From: a bacterium
GTDB lineage: Bacteria; Electryoneota; RPQS01
Assembly: GCA_023382385.1 (NCBI GenBank)
Contig: JAHDVH010000005.1
Location: 62,001 to 126,000, forward strand
Direction: 5' to 3'
Length of the DNA: 64,000 bases
Shown here: piece after piece, positions 56,101-62,680 of the stretch
Layout of the letters: every line of letters begins with the position of its first letter
Numbering within the stretch: position 1 is the stretch's first letter
Made by a program: the position numbers and the translations under genes
The notes under the pieces: generated by a model
What the model was told of the DNA's origin: nothing
Databases searched by the model: none
The model's input: the letters and a program-made list of their open reading frames with translations, nothing else

Positions 56101-58036
56101 CGTTATTCACCGACCCCGTGAGATTAGTCGGAGCGGGGGGGTCAAGTCGAGTCAGAGTCAGATTGACTCCGTTTATCCCGCCTTCAGGCACCGCGACAAT
56201 CTGCGTGGCAGTGTGATAGCCCGGGAGTATTCCGCGTATTCGACGATTGCCGACCAAGACATTTGCAAGGGTGTAGCTACCGTTGCCCGCCGGAGTTGTG
56301 CTTGGGCTTCCGATACCGTCCGCCCTCACTTGAACAGACGTTATCGTTCCGTTTCCACCATCTAGCGTGACGTTACCGGAGATTGTCGTGAGCACAGGCG
56401 GTGCCAATCCCCAAATGATGACGTCATCGATATAGATTCCTGCGAAGCCCGAAACGACTTCGTCGGCCCCGAAGTGAAAGCGGAAGATTGGAGCTTGGCC
56501 CTCATAAGCTCCGAGCGGGATGTTTACATACTGCCATCCCATCGACTGTCCGCTCCAAGCCGGCTCACCCGCGAGCGGATTCGCCGTGCCGGTATTCAGA
56601 GCGTTCACTGGATAGCCGCCGACAGGCTGAGCAATAGTCCACGTGTCGCCATTATCCACCGACACCTTGAAATTGCAGCCATCCCAGAAGAACTCGGCGT
56701 CGTACCAACAATAGAACTCGATCATGGCGTCGGGATTAGCGACAGTCAATCCGAGGTCGAGTTGCAACGAGTAGTCGGAGAAGTCGGGGTAGCCATTCGG
56801 GAAGTCGGTGCCCCACGTGTTCGGCGGGGAATTAGGCCCTGGCATATTGAAGTTCGTGGGAGTGCGCCAAGCCCATCCTGTATTCGTAGTCCACATGCCG
56901 TCATCCACGTCGAAGTTGTTCGCATAGCTCGGCGTCCCGACAATAATGTTCACTCTGTCGGCGGCGCCATAATAAGGATTGGCATAAGCACGAACATAAA
57001 TTGAGCGCGATCCGTCGTTCAAGTTGGCAAGCAAGGCGGTCTGCACTCCGGGCGCAACCGTTGCCATTAGAGTGCCGCTTCCGGGCCGGCCGGACCACAC
57101 CTGCAGATTGGTCAAAGTGAGCGGATTGCCGTTTGTATCCTGCGTCGGGTCTGTCCAAGTCAACGTGACATCGTGACCATTGACTACGGCCGCGAGATTA
57201 GTAACTGGAGCAGGGACGCCGTCCGGCTGCCCGATGAGGAGAGACATTCCGGTGGTCGGTAACAGTCCGGTGCCTTCGTAGCAAACCTGCAGACCATCGG
57301 TACTGTTTTCGTTTTCAATACCGACCGTGCACGAGAGGTTGCCGTAGAAGCCTTCCACGCTGACGAGCTGATAGTTGTACCGGATAAGACCATCCGGAGT
57401 CAAGACGATTTGGAATGAGTAAACCTCATCGGTCGTCCCGATATGCGGAACATTGATCCAGCTCATAATGAAGCGCTGGTTGGCGGCATCTGCGTAGTAG
57501 TAGTACTGACCGCCGGACGGAGGATAGAGGTCGTCCCAGAAAATATAGAGAGCCGCACTGGGATCTATATTGTTCGGGATCGGTTCGTTCCAATACTGTG
57601 ACCATCCGCCTTGATCTTGAAAAGTTGCCCAGCCATTTGAGGTCATGTAGACCTGCGTATAGCTGAAATCGTAATAGGGAAAGCTGAATCCGAGGTTGAA
57701 CGGACCGACAGTCTGATCATCGCCCACGATATTGGCGTTGTTTCCGTTTCCCGTGATGTCTATCCACTCATAGGCTGTTTCTGCGACGATGTACTCATCG
57801 AGCGGATTGTGGGGGGCGCGCGGATTGGACTGCAGCGGCCAAGTGAACTTGCTGCCAAGCTGCTGCTGAGCGTCTGCGGCAAGCTGCCGTTCGGCTATGG
57901 TGAACGCTTCACCTCGAGCCGCCTTTTCCTTCAACCTCAATACGTCCGCTTGTGTTACGGCGAACGCGGTGGTTGAGAGCAATAAAACTGCGCTGATCAT
58001 AAACAGCGCACGATTCGAGAAACTCCCTTTCGTCAT
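53135..58036 (-). CDS. Giant multidomain secreted protein with sorting tail
   Basis: 1633 residues from the ATG at 58036, which has AAGGAG 7 nt upstream. After the signal peptide, the shared ~200-residue module occurs twice (from YEWIDITGNG near residue 89 and again from YEWVDISGIG at ~54525). Between them are Fn3 domains, a jelly-roll-like segment (NNFDVDDGMWTTNTGWAW ... AGIYIDDVIIWG) and carboxypeptidase-regulatory-like domains (ISGNVTLDGGNGTITSVQV). A second regulatory-like domain, an Ig-like unit (VLSVVGQNATAQFEISNP) and the sorting tail (HQNYPNPFNAS ... GMYLVKMNA ... MVLLK) close the protein. No catalytic motif was seen. The predicted role is a surface structural or binding protein. Confidence 0.88.
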   Translation of the reverse strand: MTKGSFSNRALFMISAVLLLSTTAFAVTQADVLRLKEKAARGEAFTIAERQLAADAQQQLGSKFTWPLQSNPRAPHNPLDEYIVAETAYEWIDITGNGNNANIVGDDQTVGPFNLGFSFPYYDFSYTQVYMTSNGWATFQDQGGWSQYWNEPIPNNIDPSAALYIFWDDLYPPSGGQYYYYADAANQRFIMSWINVPHIGTTDEVYSFQIVLTPDGLIRYNYQLVSVEGFYGNLSCTVGIENENSTDGLQVCYEGTGLLPTTGMSLLIGQPDGVPAPVTNLAAVVNGHDVTLTWTDPTQDTNGNPLTLTNLQVWSGRPGSGTLMATVAPGVQTALLANLNDGSRSIYVRAYANPYYGAADRVNIIVGTPSYANNFDVDDGMWTTNTGWAWRTPTNFNMPGPNSPPNTWGTDFPNGYPDFSDYSLQLDLGLTVANPDAMIEFYCWYDAEFFWDGCNFKVSVDNGDTWTIAQPVGGYPVNALNTGTANPLAGEPAWSGQSMGWQYVNIPLGAYEGQAPIFRFHFGADEVVSGFAGIYIDDVIIWGLAPPVLTTISGNVTLDGGNGTITSVQVRADGIGSPSTTPAGNGSYTLANVLVGNRRIRGILPGYHTATQIVAVPEGGINGVNLTLTRLDPPAPTNLTGSVNNATGLVSLDWDNSVDPLVDGYRVYRRLAGEQDFVQVGTSVASAFQETLTSDGIYQYTVTAVDNDVSVPVQSPRSNQVTVLFGELPVTQLGANGNFDDRIRLSWLTPGTLEGTELFYDDGTAEAFYVVAFPAGPSDYFCVRMTPPDDAAYPLMIYSVTVFVEDQIEIPWIGICPPMPGGEGADVSNAYYEWTGLSADASPGWVMAETDGGVFLSEPGDFYIAYQFPPGMNDQPAVGSDETQVDNRSYWTQDPNGFWNLWNWHDWMMRAWLGGPPPEGGLSLNQEFYMLSTGTPGGYAIDRVPSLPTSGDMNSSRVITGGDVKDLIARGPVATSQVPRNPLDRWFAPYVEAPSVELVTRDPRRPLDDIVNYRVYRGGTMIAQPVETNYTDLNRIENTQYSYYVTAMYDNGVESPPSPTRTAMCNMAPAAPSGLTGVPVGNTQMALAWVAPTTNRDGTPLVDLAQYRVYRNGVQIGTTAPGVTTFTDTPPQNDGFYTWTVTAQDEVPNISNPSPPFVGAVVSPFESVDYEWVDISGIGTELTFEWWGATAGPIELGFSYPYLDQEYSQVYISPGGWASFIPVQGYFFSEPIPGPFEPHAAIYPFWDELTAGLDGGRVLTYQDAAEDRFIITWENLPHLWDFSFRYTFQLILEEGGAAIFNYHTIPADGWPGNTDCTVGVEDATSESAIQVYFNGAGAIAPQSQTSIAFWAGPSGTITGIIREFGSNVPLQNVRVTVDQVPDLFVFTDAAGVYLLEVEPGTYTVRVHLQGYCDQNASNVVVEDDGTATRNFVLRQPNAAFSVTSLNVLSVVGQNATAQFEISNPQGQCDLEYSITTSQAWLTVSNPTGTIAANQSQLITVTGATAEFAPGDYNATIFVAHNDHNSPLNIPVTVSQASSVENNPELPSRFALHQNYPNPFNASTVLSFDVPQESKVTLVLYNVQGQEVARPIDRLMAAGRHAIHFDAGNLPTGMYLVKMNAGDFSAVHKMVLLK

Positions 58037-58391
58037 GTCACAGCTCCTTCTATAGTCACCCAGGGATACCACTTTCCTACAAGGTCGCAGTTTGGAATAT
58101 CAAATGCAATAGTTCGTATTTAAGCAGATTTGCATGTTAGTTTAAGTGTCGTTTGCGCCACACATGGGGATTTGAAAGGGACTTCTCGCGCAATCAGGAC
58201 ATTAACTCATAATTAACAAATAGTTGCCTCGGAGTCATTGGCAACACACGTCCACTGGCCAAGCCGCAAGCGGGCCGTGGCATGTTCGTGGCAGAAACAG
58301 CACCCCTGTGCCACCGGTCCAGAAAGACCACTAATGGCAGTGCTCACCAAATGCCCACGTCCGGTTGGATGCTCTCTTGCGCCCGAATGTT
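58037..58391. other. Intergenic region without recognisable features
   Basis: Between the giant secreted-protein gene and the Fis-type fragment I see no gene with family resemblance, no strong hairpin and no clear promoter. Short open frames on both strands here look accidental. Confidence 0.4.
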
Positions 58392-58670
58392 TCAATCGGT
58401 TTCGCGAGCACTAATAAGGTGCAGTCGGGGACGCGGTTGGATGTCTTCTCTTTTGATGCCGAGTTGCTTCAGTTTGAGTTGCAGATTTCGCCTGCTGATC
58501 CCCAGAGACTTTGCCGTCTTTGAGATGTTCCCGTTATGCATGGCCAAAGCTTCTTTCAAATAATGGAAGCAGAAGGACCTTGTTGCGGCGCGCAGGTTAA
58601 TCGGAAATGACCCAATCGGCAACCGGACAACCAATAGACAAGGCAAAGAGTATGAATCATTTTCTCGCAT
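58392..58670 (-). pseudogene. Orphan Fis-type HTH fragment of an NtrC-family regulator
   Basis: 92 residues. The segment INLRAATRSFCFHYLKEAL, then MHNGNISKTAKSLGISRRNLQ, is the C-terminal Fis-like DNA-binding domain that ends sigma54-dependent NtrC-type activators (pattern A-x-R-x-F-x-x-x-Y-L ... NIS-x-A-A-x-x-LGISRxNL). There is no receiver or AAA+ domain, and the ~25 residues in front are unlike any linker I know. It lies 43 nt downstream of the WYL gene, same strand. Most likely it is a decayed remnant; a working stand-alone Fis-like protein is the alternative. Confidence 0.55.
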
Positions 58671-58713
58671 GCGCTCAAATTAGCGCAGCAGAGCGACAAA
58701 TTCTGACGCAGAT

Positions 58714-59688
58714 TCAACCTCGATAGAAAGAAAGCATTATGGACATCCGTTCAGCAAGAGTTTCGCGCAATGAGTTCGGCTCAATAACCTGCACATATGT
58801 TCCCCATCTCAATACCCACGCGATCAACTCTTCTGTCACACCCACATTCATCGACATCACAAAACCGCCGCTCGCGGTGTCTTCAAACTTCTGTGATACG
58901 TGCCACAATCTGCCCTCAATGGAGGGTCTGACCGTCTTGTCAAACAGGAGTTTCACCCGTTCAGGCTCCGCGTACCACAGTCCAAAGTTGGATTTCAAGA
59001 ATTCGGACAAGCTAAAGGCGGGATCACGTTCGAACTCTTCAGTTTGAACGTCTACTTTCTCAAGCTTCGAAAGGTTGAGGTAAATCCAGTTCTTGTAAAA
59101 AGGTTGGAAAACAACGGCGTAAATGGCGCCACGATGCAGCAACAGGCTGTAGGGATGGACTGGATAGTGTTTTCCATTGTAACTGACTTCGCAGACTCTT
59201 CGCAACAACAGTGCCCGAAACAACTCAAGCAGGGCGGGTCCTGTCGGCCGAAGATCTACCTTCCCGGGTTCGTGAAATGCAAACCCGTCTCGCAAATTGA
59301 CAAACGCATCCATCATTTCTACACTGTCGGCAGGCGCAATTTGCTCAAGCCGTTCGTAAACTCTCTCTAAACTTTCGCCGATTCGCGTTCCGACAAACAG
59401 TTCGCGGAATTGACCAAGTAGAATCGCGGCGAGCAACTCATCAGGTTCGAGAACGATGGGGACGAAGTCAAAGCTCCTATGCAGAGTCCAATAATGAACG
59501 CCATGCGCCCCAATGTCTGCTGACAGAGGGATATTTGCTCCCTCGATGGACTTCATGAGCCGTTGGAGTGAGCGTTTTGTGACTTCGCCGTCGAACAGTT
59601 GATAAAGTTCATCGATCGTGACGCGGTCGTGAGTGGCAAGTCTCTGCAGAATCCGCAATGCGCGTTGGAGGGAAGAATGATCAGGCAT
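58714..59688 (-). CDS. WYL-domain transcriptional regulator
   Basis: 324 residues from the ATG at 59688 (MPDHSSLQRALRIL), with GGAG upstream; the frame is open further but without family resemblance. An N-terminal helix-turn-helix (RLATHDRVTIDELYQLFDGEVTKRSLQRLMKSI) is followed by a WYL domain (VHPYSLLLHRGAIYAVVF) and a C-terminal WCX-like extension (LWHVSQKFEDTASGGFVMSMNV, EELIAWVLRWGTYVQVIEP). WYL regulators respond to nucleic-acid or nucleotide ligands and often control stress or defence genes. No defence genes are adjacent, so its targets are probably elsewhere. Confidence 0.88.
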   Translation of the reverse strand: MPDHSSLQRALRILQRLATHDRVTIDELYQLFDGEVTKRSLQRLMKSIEGANIPLSADIGAHGVHYWTLHRSFDFVPIVLEPDELLAAILLGQFRELFVGTRIGESLERVYERLEQIAPADSVEMMDAFVNLRDGFAFHEPGKVDLRPTGPALLELFRALLLRRVCEVSYNGKHYPVHPYSLLLHRGAIYAVVFQPFYKNWIYLNLSKLEKVDVQTEEFERDPAFSLSEFLKSNFGLWYAEPERVKLLFDKTVRPSIEGRLWHVSQKFEDTASGGFVMSMNVGVTEELIAWVLRWGTYVQVIEPNSLRETLAERMSIMLSFYRG

Positions 59689-59902
59689 GTGACTCCACGT
59701 TGGCAAAGTTGAGGAAATTGAGTTCCGGAAGCCCAGGCATCTGACGATGACGTTCGAAGGCAACCGCACCTGAAAGGTAACAATCGGCAATAAGACCCGC
59801 AATCAACAGCAAATGAAACAGCTATGGAACGAATGATTCAGATGCCTAAGTATAAAATAACTGAACGAAAAATAATCATTTGGCATCCCTCTCGCCGCTC
59901 TT
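59689..59902. other. Upstream region of the WYL gene
   Basis: No gene seen. A possible minus-strand -10 (TATACT) occurs near 59850, without a good -35. The region is A+T-rich between it and the terminator that follows. Confidence 0.3.
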
Positions 59903-59940
59903 AAAAAAAAGAAGAACCGCTACCGAAGTAACGGTTCTTC
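59903..59940 (-). terminator. Intrinsic terminator facing the decayed LVIVD gene
   Basis: A 9-bp stem (GAAGAACCG at 59911-59919 pairing with 59932-59940) is followed on the minus strand by TTTTTTTTAA. It lies 92 nt beyond the stop codon of the pseudogene and is intact. Confidence 0.85.
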
Positions 59941-60031
59941 AATTGGAAAAGGGACTCGGGCCTCAAACGGCATACCCTCACCTTCAGCATGCAGACTCAG
60001 AGATGATCTAATCACTCACGCAAAAAATCCG

Positions 60032-60470
60032 TCAGTCCTTTACTGCACGGATGTAGTAGAACCCTCTTTTTCCAGCGACAGTCGAGTCCATGAAGAATGC
60101 TGTGTCTGGTGGCGTCGGTGTGCCAAGCGTATCCCACTGGTCAAAGTCCGCGCTGCGATATTCTATTAGCGGCAGACATTGATCGAGTTCCCGCTCGTAT
60201 CTTAAAAGACCGACTGCCGGTGCAGCTTCAGAATTCCCGTTGCAGGGTCGTATCGAACAACGTAATCAGCTGGCGGATTTAGTGGCGGTGGAGGCAGACA
60301 AGGCAAGAAAGAGGACACATCGAGAACGCGAAATGAACTGCCGTCAGCCACGTATCTGACGCAGCCGTGCATTGCAACCCCGCAAGCAAAGTTGGGCGTA
60401 TCATGAACACCAACTTCCGGCACGCTTGACGGACCACTATCGCCTTCCCAATCTGCACCTCAGCTTCCCG
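60032..60470 (-). pseudogene. Decayed LVIVD-repeat secreted protein gene
   Basis: One frame encodes PEVGVHDTPNFACGVAM, then RYVADGSSFRVLDVSS, a clear LVIVD-repeat unit, then PPADYVVRYDPATGILKLH, and stops at 60202. A second frame, one step away, picks up directly as LLRYERELDQCLPLIEYRS ... DFDQWDTLGT ... FFMDSTVAGKRGFYYIRAVKD and stops at 60034. Together they look like one C-terminal domain split by a frameshift around 60205-60230. Upstream, ADWEGDSG is joined straight to PSSVPEVG, lacking the LRVIDVSN segment expected between them. No start codon or signal peptide remains. Low-quality sequence is an alternative for the frameshift but not for the lost 5' end. Confidence 0.65.
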
Positions 60471-60651
60471 AGGCATCGGTATGATCTGCTCCGGTCGATA
60501 CTTAGATCCCGCGACTCCTGCCTCCTTCTACCCGACAAGTCCACTACACTCTGACTTTCAAAGCTATACAATTTTCGGGGGCCAGGTCAAGTTGACTCTG
60601 GCTGTTAAAATCTGGACTTAGACATGAACATATGAATAAAAAGAAGAATAG

Positions 60652-60687
60652 AAAAAGCCCTGCAAAACAATGTTTTAGCAGGGCTTT
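60652..60687 (-). terminator. Intrinsic terminator of tRNA-Lys
   Basis: A 10-bp stem (AAAGCCCTGC at 60654-60663 pairing with 60678-60687) is followed on the minus strand by TTCTATTC, immediately downstream of the tRNA CCA end. Confidence 0.8.
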
Positions 60688-60690
60688 AGC

Positions 60691-60766
<76 letters not shown>

Positions 60767-60779
60767 TCAGAAGGCCAAG

Positions 60780-60808
60780 AAGGTACAAAATCCCCGCTCG
60801 ATTGTCAA
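60780..60808 (-). promoter_or_regulatory. Promoter of tRNA-Lys
   Basis: On the minus strand TTGACA (60803-60808), 17-nt spacer, TACCTT (60780-60785), 14 bp before the tRNA. The -35 is a perfect consensus. Confidence 0.65.
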
Positions 60809-60852
60809 GCTGACCTCCGCTGTCCTTCGCCAGCCGTGTACTTACACTGGAC

Positions 60853-61692
60853 CTAAGACTCAAACACATCGCGCGGGGTCCATACGTTTGCAGAGATCGC
60901 GAGAACGATGCAAAGCGCGACGCACCCGAAGATAGAGCCGGCAGGGGCATGCAGTGGCATCGCGAATAGCCAAGCACCTATCACAAAGGCGGACTGCAAA
61001 ACAGTCGCAGCAAGCAACCCTCCCAACAGACCTAATGTGACTGCAAGAAGCAACTGAACGATGAGCAGGTCACGAGTCCTCAGTCCGAGCAGCAGAAAAA
61101 GTTGCCACGCCGAGCGGCGGTTCCGAAGAATGGCCCGAAGTGACAGTCCGCCAAGAACCCATCCGAAAAGCGCGAACAGCAAGGAAAGATAGCCGATTCT
61201 TCCCTTGAGCGACGCTATCCAGTTGTCAAATTTTGCCCAGAGGTCGCGGGGATAAACGACTCGAAGCACACCCGGCCAGGCTGCGACCTCCTCAACAAAC
61301 AGTTTGGACAAGTGCGGATTCGGAGCAAGGAGTTTGACGCGCAAGATTGGAGGGAAAGGATTCTCGGTTAACACATCGCTCAGCGACTCACCGAGCTCCA
61401 GCTCAATTTCATCGAGGACATCGCGCGCAGAAAGTGACTTGACGTCCAATACGTCAGGTCGCTGCCTAAGCCGGCTTTCCATTGCGAGTCTGGTAGAGTC
61501 ACTGGGATTAGAAAGCTCAATCTCTATCGCCAGATTCTCAATCAGAGAACTCTTAACCGCACTCAGTGCCTTCACGGACACAAAGAGGCCATACAGCAAC
61601 GCGGTCGAAACGGCAAGCAGAAGAATTGCCAGCACGGTCAATGTCGGCCTGGCCAGCATTGACCGCCAGGTGAGCTTCAGCAGCAATCTCAT
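60853..61692 (-). CDS. ftsX: Cell-division ABC transporter permease FtsX
   Basis: 279 residues, with one N-terminal membrane segment (LTVLAILLLAVSTALLYGLFV), an extracytoplasmic domain of ~130 residues, and three further segments (~170-265), the FtsX topology. The extracytoplasmic domain has the family phrases SRLRQRPDVLDVKSLSARDVLDEI and NPFPPILRVKL. With FtsE it regulates septal peptidoglycan hydrolases from the inner membrane. It overlaps ftsE by 4 nt (ATGA), so translation is probably coupled. Confidence 0.88.
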   Translation of the reverse strand: MRLLLKLTWRSMLARPTLTVLAILLLAVSTALLYGLFVSVKALSAVKSSLIENLAIEIELSNPSDSTRLAMESRLRQRPDVLDVKSLSARDVLDEIELELGESLSDVLTENPFPPILRVKLLAPNPHLSKLFVEEVAAWPGVLRVVYPRDLWAKFDNWIASLKGRIGYLSLLFALFGWVLGGLSLRAILRNRRSAWQLFLLLGLRTRDLLIVQLLLAVTLGLLGGLLAATVLQSAFVIGAWLFAMPLHAPAGSIFGCVALCIVLAISANVWTPRDVFES

Positions 61693-62357
61693 GACGTCAG
61701 CCGTCCGTGCTCGATCAAGAGTCTGCGCGCCCTTGCGGCCAATTGAGTCGGTCGATGAGTCGTCAAAACTATGGTCGTGCCACGGGCATGGGCGAACGAC
61801 AAGAGTGACTCGATCAACTCGACAGATTCGCTATCAAGATGGGCAAATGGCTCATCGGCCAAGAGCAAGAGTGGTTCGTGAATCAACGCTCTTGCCACCT
61901 GCAGCCGCGCCTGTTCGCCGCCGGAGAGTTGATGCGAATAGCGCATCGCCGCGCCGCTCAAGCCTGCCTCAAGCAACGCTTTGGTCCCACGGGATCGACA
62001 CTCCGCGTTTGGCACCCCCTGTATCCGTAGGGGTAGAACAACGTTTTCAAGCACGTTCTCTTCGTCGAGGAACTGGGGATGCTGTGTAACGATGCCAAGC
62101 TTTCGGCGCAACTGCGGTTTCTGAGACCTCGTCAAAGGCCGCAACGGAATCGAAACAACTTCACCGTAACCAGCAGATGGCTCAAGCCCACCGTAAAGAA
62201 CTCGAACCAGTGACGTTTTGCCACTTCCAGTCGGACCCTCAATGATAAGGAACTCCCCGCTCACCAGCTCAAGATCGATACCTGATACAACAGTCTTGCC
62301 ACCTGCCAAGACGGCGAGATTCTGAAGACGGACGACAGGATTGTGTTTGCTTGTCAC
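61689..62357 (-). CDS. ftsE: Cell-division ABC transporter ATPase FtsE
   Basis: 222 residues. Walker A GPTGSGKTS (41-49), Q-loop TQHPQFLDEENVLENV, signature LSGGEQ (144-149), Walker B LLLLADEP (163-170) and H-loop TTHRP are all intact. The size and the adjacent ftsX gene identify FtsE rather than another small ABC ATPase. A possible minus-strand -10 TATAAT (62494-62499) lies about 135 bp upstream. Confidence 0.9.
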   Translation of the reverse strand: MTSKHNPVVRLQNLAVLAGGKTVVSGIDLELVSGEFLIIEGPTGSGKTSLVRVLYGGLEPSAGYGEVVSIPLRPLTRSQKPQLRRKLGIVTQHPQFLDEENVLENVVLPLRIQGVPNAECRSRGTKALLEAGLSGAAMRYSHQLSGGEQARLQVARALIHEPLLLLADEPFAHLDSESVELIESLLSFAHARGTTIVLTTHRPTQLAARARRLLIEHGRLTS

Positions 62358-62556
62358 GATGGCTGATTGATTTTGTGCTGGACAGGATGATCATTTCCGG
62401 ACAGTTGGTCCCATTGCGAAGCACGCGAGGTAAGTCGCCGCTCCTCCTTGATACCGTGCAAGGCACAGGAAGGGCTATGTTTCGATGGATGTATTATAAA
62501 CATTTACAGACACTTAAAATACCATTACAGAAAATCCAGATTGCACTATTTTTCTC

Positions 62557-62586
62557 TTGCGTATTCCGGTGGAAATTGAGTATATT
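62557..62586 (+). promoter_or_regulatory. Promoter of the pyrophosphatase gene
   Basis: TTGCGT (62557-62562), 18-nt spacer, TATATT (62581-62586) continuing as TATATTCG. The predicted start is near 62593, about 88 nt before the ATG. Confidence 0.6.
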
Positions 62587-62617
62587 CGGTCTCTTACAAT
62601 GAACGATGCATGACGAC

Positions 62618-62642
62618 AAGGCGGACCTAACCGCCTTTTTTT
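62618..62642 (+). terminator. Intrinsic terminator in the leader of the pyrophosphatase gene
   Basis: A 7-bp stem (AAGGCGG at 62618-62624 pairing with CCGCCTT at 62631-62637) runs into a T-tract of seven. It lies ~25 nt after the predicted start site and 38 nt before the coding sequence, with no plus-strand gene upstream. It therefore looks like an attenuator or the end of a ~50-nt RNA. A four-codon frame ATG-AAC-GAT-GCA-TGA (62599-62613) precedes it. Confidence 0.65.
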
Positions 62643-62680
62643 CAAAGAAAACAGCCCAAAGAACAAAGTCAAGGAGCATC

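Noticed and set aside
58213-58395. 60-codon minus-strand frame with Cys/His (CCFCHEH)
   Set aside because: It resembles a CxxCH haem motif only loosely (CxxCHxH without signal peptide or context) and has no ribosome site.
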